DNA of 5,321 bases from Bacteroidales bacterium (GCA_020860885.1 JAJBTS010000099.1:1-5321); one strand, 5' to 3'; counted from the first letter of the stretch, positions 1-5,321 are shown. Numbers and translations: made by a program. The notes: generated from the sequence alone by a model not told the origin.

Positions 1-40
1 AAAGAATTTTTTCTTCTTCGTTGTTTCCCATTCATAAAGG

Positions 41-70
41 TTTGCAACCGTATTTCCATTCTACTTTTTG
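41..70 (+). promoter_or_regulatory. Weak promoter-like element, second candidate upstream of the ATPase gene
   Basis: TTTG at 41-44 is followed after a 17-base gap by TACTTTTTG at 62-70, one T too many for a perfect TAnnTTTG. The block 41-72 has the same length and the same ends (TTTGCAA at the left, TTTTGTC at the right) as the better promoter at 114-145, so it may be a second start site or a diverged duplicate. The -7 element is imperfect, and this could be chance in AT-rich DNA. Confidence 0.25.
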
Positions 71-113
71 TCAAGTACAACAATCAGAAAATAATTAAAA
101 TTGCAATCCGGAG

Positions 114-143
114 TTTGCAATAAAGAAATATTTATTACTTTTG
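114..143 (+). promoter_or_regulatory. Bacteroidota-type promoter of the AAA ATPase gene
   Basis: TTTG (114-117) and TACTTTTG (136-143, an exact TAnnTTTG) are separated by 18 bases, close to the known Bacteroidota spacing for the primary sigma factor. Transcription would start near 147-152, leaving a leader of only about 15-20 bases before the ATG at 167. This placement also decides the start codon of the gene: the TTG at 101, in the same frame, lies upstream of the promoter and would not be transcribed from it. Confidence 0.6.
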
Positions 144-166
144 TCGACTTATGCAATACTATTGTT

Positions 167-1345
167 ATGGAATCTTTGTATAAAACGCATCAATATCTGG
201 TTGAGCATATTGACCTTCCTATCCGGAGAAAACTTATGGATGAGATCAATTGGGACGATCGGCTGATAGGAATTAAAGGATCCCGCGGAGTAGGTAAAAC
301 ATCCACTCTTCTTCAATATGCAAAAGATCATTTTTCTGCATACGATAAAAAATGTTTGTATATTAACCTGAATAACTTTTATTTTACGGTAAAAACGATC
401 AAAGATTTTGCCAATGAATTTCAAATGAAAGGCGGCGAAGTTCTTTTGATCGATCAGGTATTCAAATATTCGAATTGGGCGCAGGAATTAGCATATTGTT
501 ACGATAACTTTCCAAATCTCAAAATCATATTTACAGGTTCATCCGTTCTTCGCCTGAAAGATGAATTATCTCCGCTAGCCAATAAAGTCGTTTCCTATAA
601 TCTGAGAGGATTTTCTTTCCGTGAATTTCTTGAATTACAGACGGGATGCGAGTTTGATTCCTATTCATTGGAAGATATTCTGGAAAATCATGAAGAGATC
701 GCTTACGAAATAGCTTCTCAGGTGAGACCGTTAGCCTTTATCGACGATTATTACCACCATGGTTTTTATCCGTTCTATCTGGAAAAACGCAATTTCTCTG
801 AAAACTTACTGAAAACCATGAATATGATGCTGGAAGTAGATGTTTTGTCTATCAACCAGATAGAACAAAGCTATTTACCCAAATTAAGGAGGCTTCTGTA
901 TATTCTGTCTACGACAGCACCTTGCCCTACCAATATCAGTCAGTTAAGTATCGACATCGAAACGTCCCGCGCTACAGTTATGAATTACATTAAATATTTG
1001 AAAGATGCGCGACTGATTAACCTTTTGTATAAAGAGGGAGACGATTATCCGAAAAAGCCGGCATTGGTATACATGCAAAATCCCAATTTGTTATACGCTA
1101 CCCGTATGATCAATGTAAATCAACAAGCTCTTAGAGAAACCTTTTTCTACAATCAGGTACATAAGGATTATAAAGTGAATATAAGCCTGAAAAACGGTCA
1201 GTTTCTGGTGGAGGGAAAATACAATTTCAGCGTTGGTAATAAAATCCGGGGAAAATTCAATTCGGAGACTTATTATGTTATTGACGGTATCGAATCGGGT
1301 GAACGTAAAGTTATTCCTCTTTGGTTGTTTGGTTTTCTGTATTAA
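167..1345 (+). CDS. AAA_14-type P-loop ATPase with C-terminal winged helix and DUF4143-like tail
   Basis: A 392-residue protein predicted to be cytosolic (no signal peptide or membrane segment seen). Residues 38-46 form a clear Walker A loop, GSRGVGKTS. Residues 92-98 (VLLIDQV) form the Walker B strand, with Asp96 present but Gln97 where most P-loop ATPases of this type have the catalytic Glu. The sensor-1-like strand is FTGSSV (122-127), followed by the family's GFSFREFLEL segment (148-157). A winged-helix region lies at about 256-288, and the tail ends in IPLWLFGFLY, as in DUF4143-type proteins. These families are archaeal-type ATPases of mostly unknown role, some linked to DNA or defence; no specific function can be given here. 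The ATG at 167 is chosen because it sits just after a good promoter and starts the conserved region; the in-frame TTG at 101 is less likely. It ends with TAA, 74 bases before nifJ, which has its own promoter, so co-transcription is possible but not required. Confidence 0.85.
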   Translation: MESLYKTHQYLVEHIDLPIRRKLMDEINWDDRLIGIKGSRGVGKTSTLLQYAKDHFSAYDKKCLYINLNNFYFTVKTIKDFANEFQMKGGEVLLIDQVFKYSNWAQELAYCYDNFPNLKIIFTGSSVLRLKDELSPLANKVVSYNLRGFSFREFLELQTGCEFDSYSLEDILENHEEIAYEIASQVRPLAFIDDYYHHGFYPFYLEKRNFSENLLKTMNMMLEVDVLSINQIEQSYLPKLRRLLYILSTTAPCPTNISQLSIDIETSRATVMNYIKYLKDARLINLLYKEGDDYPKKPALVYMQNPNLLYATRMINVNQQALRETFFYNQVHKDYKVNISLKNGQFLVEGKYNFSVGNKIRGKFNSETYYVIDGIESGERKVIPLWLFGFLY

Positions 1346-1358
1346 AAATGTAACTTTG
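1328..1358 (+). promoter_or_regulatory. Bacteroidota-type promoter of nifJ
   Basis: TTTG (1328-1331), a 19-base spacer and TAACTTTG (1351-1358) match the Bacteroidota consensus exactly. The -33 box lies inside the last codons of the ATPase gene and the -7 box just after its stop. Start of transcription is expected near 1362-1366, giving a leader of about 55 bases. That leader begins with a small palindrome, TTCCGGGAA (1367-1375), and contains an A/T-only inverted repeat (1374-1380 with 1389-1395). No Shine-Dalgarno sequence precedes the ATG at 1420, which is normal for the phylum. Confidence 0.7.
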
Positions 1359-1419
1359 ATGGTTCCTTCCGGGAATTTTTCAAAAGAAAAAAATTAACTC
1401 AATATAAGTATTAGAAATT

Positions 1420-4400
1420 ATGGCAAAGCAAAAGAAATTTTTAACATGTGATGGAAATCAAGCCGCTGCACATATCGCCTATATGTTCAGTGAAACTGCT
1501 TCAATCTATCCTATTACTCCATCTTCAACTATGGCCGAATACGTTGACGAATGGGCTGCTGCCGGCAGGAAAAACATTTTCGGTGAGAAAGTAAGAGTCG
1601 ATGAAATGCAATCGGAAGCCGGCGCTGCCGGCGCTATGCACGGAGCACTACAGGCAGGTACGCTTTCTACGACCTTTACTGCTTCTCAAGGATTATTATT
1701 GATGATTCCTAACATGTATAAAGTGGCCGGAGAATTACTTCCCGGAGTTTATCATGTATCGGCACGGGCTTTGGCATCACACGCATTGTCTATTTTTGGC
1801 GATCATCAGGATGTAATGGCGGTACGCCAGACTGGCTGTGCTTTATTTGCGACCGGATCGGTACAGGAAGTTATGGATCTGGCTGCTGTAGCGCATTTAT
1901 CTGCAATTAAAGCGCGTGTTCCTTTTGTCCATTTCTTTGACGGTTTCCGGACTTCTCATGAAATTCAAAAGATAGAAGCTTTGGAAAACGATGACCTGGC
2001 TCCGTTGATCGACCAGGAAGCACTGGCTGCTTTCCGTAAACGCGCCCTGAATCCGGATGCTCCCGTAGCCCGCGGAACCGCTCAAAATCCGGATATCTAT
2101 TTCCAGGCACGCGAGGCTTCAAATGTATATTATAATAAAGTTGTAGATATTGTAGAAGAATATGTAAACCAACTTTCAGCCTTGGTAGGCCGTAAATACG
2201 GACTGTTCGATTATTACGGAGCAGAAGATGCAGACCGTGTGATAATCGCTATGGGATCTGTTACCGAAGCCATAAAGGAAACCATTGATTACCTGAATGG
2301 AAAAGGTGAAAAAGTAGGTCTGGTATCGGTACACCTGTATCGCCCTTTCTCAGCGAAACATTTTCTGGCAGCTGTGCCTAAAACAGCCAAACGCATTGCT
2401 GTGTTAGACCGCACAAAGGAACCGGGAGCAACAGGTGAACCTCTTTATCTGGATGTTAAAGATTGTTTCTATGGAGCCAAAGAATTACCGGTTATTGTAG
2501 GTGGCCGCTATGGCTTATCATCCAAAGATACGACTCCCGCTCAAATAACAGCCGTATATGAAAACCTATCTTTACCGGAACCTAAAAACGGATTTACAAT
2601 CGGTATCGTAGATGATGTAACATTCACATCTTTACCCCAGAAAGAAGAATTGTCTTTCGAAGGTGGACCGTTTGAAGCCAAATTCTATGGCTTAGGAGCC
2701 GACGGTACCGTCGGAGCCAATAAGAACTCTATCAAAATCATCGGAGACAATACAGATAAATATTGCCAGGCTTATTTTGAATACGATTCTAAAAAGTCAG
2801 GCGGATTTACCTGTTCACATTTACGTTTCGGTGATAATCCTATACGGTCGACTTATTACGTAAATACTCCCGATTTTGTTGCCTGCCACGTACAGACATA
2901 CCTTCGTCTGTACGATGTAACAAAAGGTTTGAAGAAAAACGGTACCTTCTTGTTAAATACAATCTGGAATGAAGAACAAGTTAAAGAAAACCTTCCCGAT
3001 AACGTAAAAAAATACCTGGCGAAGAATCAGATAAACCTATACATCATCGACGCAACGAATATCGCTGCAGAGATTGGCTTAGGCAACCGTACGAATACAA
3101 TCCTACAATCTGCATTCTTCAAGATCACCGGTGTAATTCCTTACGATCTGGCTGTTGAACAAATGAAGAAATTTATCGTAAAATCTTACGGTAAAAAAGG
3201 AGAAGATATTGTTAATATGAACTATGCTGCTGTAGACAGGGGCGGTGATATTAAAAAGATTGAAGTTCCTGCAGAATGGGCCGGTATACCATCTGAAAAC
3301 GACAGTACAAGTGAAAATGTACCTGAATTCATAGCACAGGTGGTTCGTCCTGTTAACGCTCAAAAAGGAGATCGTTTACCCGTATCGGCTTTTACAGGCC
3401 GTGAAGACGGAACCTGGGATCAGGGAACCTCTGCTTTCGAAAAACGGGGCGTAGCTGCTAATGTTCCTGTATGGATTCCTGAAAATTGCATTCAATGCAA
3501 CCAATGCGCTTATGTATGCCCGCATGCTTCTATTCGTCCTTTTGTTTTGGATGAAAACGAACAGGCAAAAGCTTCGGCTGACATGGAAATGCTGAAAGCT
3601 ACAGGAAAACAATTTGCCGGTATGACCTTCCGTATGCAGGTGGATGTATTAGACTGCATGGGTTGCGGTAATTGCCCGGACATCTGTCCCGGAAACAAAA
3701 ACGGGAAAGCGCTTAAAATGGTACCTATTGAAACACAATACGAAAACCAATCCAATTGGGATTTCTGTGTGAAAGAAGTTAAGACAAAACAAGATCTTGT
3801 CGACGTTTCCCTGAATGTCAAAAATTCGCAATTCGCAACTCCTCTCTTTGAATTCTCAGGAGCTTGCTCCGGTTGTGGAGAAACACCGTATGTAAAATTG
3901 ATTACCCAACTGTTTGGCGACCATCAGATGGTAGCTAACGCAACGGGTTGTACATCCATCTATTCGGGTTCCGCTCCTTCCACTCCATATACGAAGAACG
4001 AAAAAGGACACGGTCCTGCATGGGCAAACTCTTTATTCGAGGACAATGCAGAATACGGTCTGGGAATGAATATTGGAACCGAAGTAATGAGAGACCGTGT
4101 AGAACGCCTGATGAAAGAGGGATTAAACTGTTCCTGCTGTTCGGATGAAATGAAAGCTTTATTCCGGGAATGGATAGAGAACCGTGCTAATGCGGCAAAA
4201 ACCAGAGAAATTGCAGACAAACTTACTCCTATGGTAAAAGCATGCACCTGCGATACCTGTAAGCAACTTGCCGAATTGACTCAATATTTCGTAAAACGTT
4301 CGCAATGGATTATTGGTGGTGACGGCTGGGCATACGATATAGGTTTCGGCGGTTTAGATCATGTGATTGCGTCAGGACAAAATGTTAATATACTGGTAGT

Positions 4401-4488
4401 AGATACAGAGGTTTATTCCAATACCGGAGGCCAATCTTCCAAATCTCCCCCTGTAGGCGCTGTAGCCAAATTTGCTGCTGCTGGTTAA
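1420..4488 (+). CDS. nifJ: NifJ, N-terminal 1022 residues up to the premature stop
   Basis: Domains in order, by comparison with the Desulfovibrio africanus enzyme: domain I (about 1-260) with YPITPSS and active-site residues Thr33, Glu66 and Arg116 (Thr31, Glu64, Arg114 in D. africanus); domain II (about 261-415); the gamma-type CoA domain III starting near GLGADGTVGANK (424-435); the EKR domain (EKR at 674-676); a two-cluster ferredoxin domain with Cys690, 693, 696, 700 and Cys746, 749, 752, 756, each CxxCxxCxxxCP; and most of the thiamine domain. The latter has Cys816, Cys819 and Cys844 of the proximal cluster, GDG at 967-969 and Asn1001 in SNTGG (Asn996 in D. africanus). The polypeptide ends at AAAG, so it lacks the fourth proximal-cluster cysteine. 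A cysteine-rich patch (904-947) and Pro1010, in a place where Thr is usual, are noted separately. Start: ATG followed by the typical N-terminus leading into DGNQAAAHIAY. Confidence 0.9.
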   Translation: MAKQKKFLTCDGNQAAAHIAYMFSETASIYPITPSSTMAEYVDEWAAAGRKNIFGEKVRVDEMQSEAGAAGAMHGALQAGTLSTTFTASQGLLLMIPNMYKVAGELLPGVYHVSARALASHALSIFGDHQDVMAVRQTGCALFATGSVQEVMDLAAVAHLSAIKARVPFVHFFDGFRTSHEIQKIEALENDDLAPLIDQEALAAFRKRALNPDAPVARGTAQNPDIYFQAREASNVYYNKVVDIVEEYVNQLSALVGRKYGLFDYYGAEDADRVIIAMGSVTEAIKETIDYLNGKGEKVGLVSVHLYRPFSAKHFLAAVPKTAKRIAVLDRTKEPGATGEPLYLDVKDCFYGAKELPVIVGGRYGLSSKDTTPAQITAVYENLSLPEPKNGFTIGIVDDVTFTSLPQKEELSFEGGPFEAKFYGLGADGTVGANKNSIKIIGDNTDKYCQAYFEYDSKKSGGFTCSHLRFGDNPIRSTYYVNTPDFVACHVQTYLRLYDVTKGLKKNGTFLLNTIWNEEQVKENLPDNVKKYLAKNQINLYIIDATNIAAEIGLGNRTNTILQSAFFKITGVIPYDLAVEQMKKFIVKSYGKKGEDIVNMNYAAVDRGGDIKKIEVPAEWAGIPSENDSTSENVPEFIAQVVRPVNAQKGDRLPVSAFTGREDGTWDQGTSAFEKRGVAANVPVWIPENCIQCNQCAYVCPHASIRPFVLDENEQAKASADMEMLKATGKQFAGMTFRMQVDVLDCMGCGNCPDICPGNKNGKALKMVPIETQYENQSNWDFCVKEVKTKQDLVDVSLNVKNSQFATPLFEFSGACSGCGETPYVKLITQLFGDHQMVANATGCTSIYSGSAPSTPYTKNEKGHGPAWANSLFEDNAEYGLGMNIGTEVMRDRVERLMKEGLNCSCCSDEMKALFREWIENRANAAKTREIADKLTPMVKACTCDTCKQLAELTQYFVKRSQWIIGGDGWAYDIGFGGLDHVIASGQNVNILVVDTEVYSNTGGQSSKSPPVGAVAKFAAAG
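4486..4488 (+). other. Premature in-frame stop codon (TAA) in nifJ
   Basis: The run of codons is GCT GCT GCT GGT TAA AGG ATA CGG AAA AAA GAC, read A A A G stop R I R K K D. Relatives have Lys at the stop position, so a single A-to-T change in AAA explains it. The expected GGTAAAAGG becomes GGTTAAAGG: one more T and one fewer A at the boundary of two short runs, a pattern compatible with a sequencing error as well as with mutation. TAA is not the codon used for selenocysteine (TGA) or pyrrolysine (TAG), and TAA ends the neighbouring ATPase gene. Confidence 0.9.
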
Positions 4489-4512
4489 AGGATACGGAAA
4501 AAAGACCTGGGC

Positions 4513-4962
4513 ATGATCGCTACTACCTATGGTTATGTATATGTAGCGCAAATAGCTATGGGAGCTAATCAGGCACAAACCCTCAAAGCCATACGCGAAG
4601 CCGAAGCATACGACGGACCTTCTATTGTTATCGCTTATTCTCCCTGTATCAATCATGGAATAAGAAGCGGTATGGGAAGAGCTCAGACAGAACAAAAAGC
4701 AGCAGTCGAATGTGGTTACTGGCACTTATGGAGATTTGATCCCCGCCTGGAACAGGAAGGTAAAAATCCGTTCCAACTTGATTCCAAAGAACCGGATTGG
4801 AGTAAATTTCAGGATTTCCTGAAAAATGAGGTTCGTTTTTCTTCCCTGATGAAACAATATCCGGAAGAGGCTCAGGAACTCTTCAAGGTAACGGAAGAAA
4901 ATGCTAAATGGCGCCTGAACGGATACAAAAGAATGGCTGCTCAAAATTATTCTCAGGAATAG
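4513..4962 (+). CDS. nifJ: NifJ, C-terminal fragment downstream of the premature stop
   Basis: These 149 residues from the first in-frame ATG after the stop are the end of the thiamine-diphosphate domain (domain VI) of PFOR; family similarity actually starts at 4489 (RIRKKDLG). Recognisable segments are TTYGYVYVAQIAMGANQAQ, AYSPCINHG with the fourth proximal-cluster cysteine (4645-4647, Cys1076 in full-length numbering), ECGYWHLWRFDPRL and GKNPFQLDSKEPDW. The ATG is an ordinary internal Met of the family and lies 24 bases after the stop, with no well-placed ribosome binding site; AAAGGA at 4487-4492 is about 20 bases away. Independent translation by re-initiation is therefore conceivable but unsupported. 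Alone, this piece has no GDG motif and no other cluster ligands, so it would not be an enzyme. No decay is visible (no frameshift, no second stop), which says the interruption is recent or artefactual. Confidence 0.75.
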   Translation: MIATTYGYVYVAQIAMGANQAQTLKAIREAEAYDGPSIVIAYSPCINHGIRSGMGRAQTEQKAAVECGYWHLWRFDPRLEQEGKNPFQLDSKEPDWSKFQDFLKNEVRFSSLMKQYPEEAQELFKVTEENAKWRLNGYKRMAAQNYSQE

Positions 4963-4965
4963 ATT

Positions 4966-5005
4966 CCTACCTGTTGAGCTTATAGCCCTATAAGAGAACG
5001 GCAGG
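4966..5005 (+). other. Imperfect hairpin just after nifJ
   Basis: CTTATA (4979-4984) and TATAAG (4989-4994) form a perfect 6-base stem around GCCC. The outer arms CCTACCTGTT and AACGGCAGG can extend it with a mismatch, a bulge and an internal loop. It is followed by eight A residues, not T, so it is not an intrinsic terminator for nifJ. It could protect the 3' end of the message or simply be incidental. Confidence 0.35.
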
Positions 5006-5023
5006 AAAAAAAACTCATTAATC

Positions 5024-5062
5024 AAGAGAGTTGCACCATTAAGTGTGCAACTCTCTTCTTTT
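5024..5062 (+). terminator. Rho-independent terminator of nifJ
   Basis: A perfect 13-base stem, AAGAGAGTTGCAC (5024-5036) with GTGCAACTCTCTT (5045-5057), surrounds an 8-base loop and is followed by CTTTT with more T residues further on. It lies 61 bases after the nifJ TAG and 30 bases beyond the end of the convergent barstar gene. On the minus strand the stem is followed, after about ten bases, by a run of eight T, so it might also help stop transcription from the right; that direction is less canonical. Confidence 0.8.
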
Positions 5063-5070
5063 AAACTAAT

Positions 5071-5085
5071 TTTTATCCAACTAAA
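5071..5085. repeat. 15-base direct repeat, copy 1 (noncoding)
   Basis: TTTTATCCAACTAAA occurs here and again at 5262-5276, in the same orientation, 191 bases apart. This copy lies two bases beyond the stop of the barstar gene, between it and the terminator. The flanking bases differ. Confidence 0.6.
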
Positions 5086-5087
5086 GA

Positions 5088-5321
5088 CTATTGTGCAATT
5101 GATTCGAATTGTTTCGGAAATACAATTATAAGGAAATGTTTATTGTCTCCTTCCCAATTTTCCCAAAATTCTATAGAAATGTTCAATATTTCTAAATATA
5201 CGGACAAATCCGAATCTTCTAATAACGGAAGTTCATCATGTATTATCAGAATTGTTTCTTGTTTTATCCAACTAAAATCACAGAACATTTCTAACAATGT
5301 ATCCCAGTTACATCCAAAAGG
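5088..5321 (-). CDS. Barstar-family protein, C-terminal part (5' end beyond the window)
   Basis: The open frame enters from the right edge with no start codon needed: the first visible residues are PFGCNWDTLLEMF and it ends in ESIAQ with TAG at 5088-5090, 77 residues in all. The pattern matches the middle and end of the barstar fold: the G-x-N-x-D-x-L segment before the long helix (barstar YYGENLDALWDCL, Asp35 equivalent at 5301-5303), a strand (ILIIHDEL), a second helix (LSVYLEILNISIEFW) and a final strand (HFLIIVFP). The Trp38 and Asp39 equivalents of classical barstar are Leu and Glu here. Barstar binds and blocks the RNase barnase; in Bacteroidota such proteins often act as immunity proteins for secreted or contact-delivered toxins, but others are orphans with unknown targets. 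A TTG at 5295-5297 could be mistaken for the start; the similarity upstream of it argues against that. The gene converges on nifJ and shares the intergenic terminator region. Confidence 0.72.
   Translation of the reverse strand, partial: PFGCNWDTLLEMFCDFSWIKQETILIIHDELPLLEDSDLSVYLEILNISIEFWENWEGDNKHFLIIVFPKQFESIAQ
5262..5276. repeat. 15-base direct repeat, copy 2 (inside the barstar gene)
   Basis: This is the second copy of TTTTATCCAACTAAA. On the minus strand it encodes Phe-Ser-Trp-Ile-Lys of the barstar-like protein, just after the helix that normally contacts the RNase. Copy 1 is at 5071-5085, after the stop codon. Confidence 0.6.

Larger units (their letters stand above)
1420..4962 (+). 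pseudogene. nifJ: Pyruvate:ferredoxin (flavodoxin) oxidoreductase gene interrupted by one in-frame TAA
   Basis: This is the whole nifJ locus: 1180 codons in one frame, the usual length for single-chain PFOR (about 1170-1200). The enzyme converts pyruvate, CoA and oxidised ferredoxin or flavodoxin to acetyl-CoA, CO2 and reduced carrier, a central step of anaerobic fermentation. It is cytosolic and normally a homodimer carrying thiamine diphosphate and three [4Fe-4S] clusters. The only lesion is TAA at 4486-4488 (codon 1023), where the family has Lys in AAAGKR. There is no frameshift: reading frame and family similarity continue unchanged to the TAG at 4960-4962. The downstream part holds Cys1076, a ligand of the proximal cluster. 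I mark the locus as a pseudogene because of the nonsense codon, but a single wrong base call (A to T) would restore an ordinary intact gene, and that alternative is at least as likely. Confidence 0.8.

Noticed and set aside
1..59. Possible 5' end of a divergent minus-strand gene (ATG at 59-57, reading MEIRLQTFMNGKQRRRKNS and off the left edge)
   Set aside because: Only 19 codons are visible, plus-strand frames are also open across part of this stretch, no promoter is seen on the minus strand, and the residues are not recognisable. More sequence to the left is needed before calling it.
101..166. TTG at 101 as the start of the ATPase, adding 22 residues
   Set aside because: It lies upstream of the best promoter (114-143), uses a rarer start codon, and the added residues show no family resemblance; the ATG at 167 starts the conserved region.
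149..424. 91-codon minus-strand frame opposite the ATPase N-terminus
   Set aside because: It is the shadow of the Walker A region of the real gene and has no recognisable feature.
3960..4247. Open frames of 60-103 codons on the minus strand inside nifJ (also around 1897-2122, 3103-3363, 3376-3831, 4372-5025) and a 66-codon plus-strand frame at 3948-4148
   Set aside because: All lie opposite or out of frame with strongly conserved nifJ codons, show no family resemblance, and have no promoter; they are by-products of the real gene.
4486..4488. Recoding of TAA to an amino acid (alternative code, selenocysteine or pyrrolysine)
   Set aside because: Selenocysteine uses TGA and pyrrolysine TAG. 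TAA closes the ATPase gene, with a second TAA two codons later in frame, so the standard code fits. No stem-loop recoding signal is evident just after the stop.
4470..4515. A frameshift as the cause of the nifJ split
   Set aside because: The distance from 1420 to 4513 is a multiple of three, and family similarity continues in the same frame on both sides of the stop; it is a nonsense codon only.
4966..5013. The 4966-5005 hairpin as the nifJ terminator
   Set aside because: It is followed by eight A residues instead of T; the 13-base stem at 5024-5057 with T-rich tail is the better terminator.

Overview
The window looks like a chromosomal segment from a member of the Bacteroidota. The evidence is the DNA itself: both forward genes are preceded by the characteristic Bacteroidota promoter pair, TTTG at about -33 and TAnnTTTG at about -7, and neither has a clear Shine-Dalgarno sequence. 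The pyruvate:ferredoxin oxidoreductase and the AAA ATPase also read like those of anaerobic Bacteroidales. A genus cannot be named from the sequence alone.

Layout. Positions 1-166 are a leader with one good promoter (114-143) and a weaker look-alike (41-70). Positions 167-1345 (+) encode a 392-residue AAA_14-type P-loop ATPase with a C-terminal winged helix and a DUF4143-like tail. The promoter of the next gene (1328-1358) begins inside the last codons of this ATPase. Positions 1420-4962 (+) are nifJ, the large single-chain pyruvate:ferredoxin (flavodoxin) oxidoreductase, which makes acetyl-CoA, CO2 and reduced ferredoxin. An in-frame TAA at 4486-4488 interrupts it. A minor hairpin (4966-5005) and a strong terminator (5024-5062) follow. 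A convergent gene on the minus strand (5088-5321, cut by the right edge) encodes the C-terminal 77 residues of a barstar-family protein.

Main observation. nifJ is collinear and full length (1180 codons) in a single frame except for one TAA, at codon 1023, where relatives have Lys (AAA). The sequence after the stop is perfectly typical of the family and contains Cys1076, the fourth ligand of the proximal [4Fe-4S] cluster. A chain ending at the stop would lack that ligand and about 157 residues of the thiamine-diphosphate domain, so it should not be active. A very recent nonsense mutation or a base-call or assembly error is the most economical explanation. Suppression or re-initiation is possible but has no support in the sequence.

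Secondary observations are: an unusual Gln in place of the Walker B Glu in the ATPase; a six-cysteine patch in the nifJ thiamine domain; an atypical Pro close to the nifJ stop; and a 15-base direct repeat that brackets most of the barstar fragment. I see no RNA gene, CRISPR array or insertion sequence.
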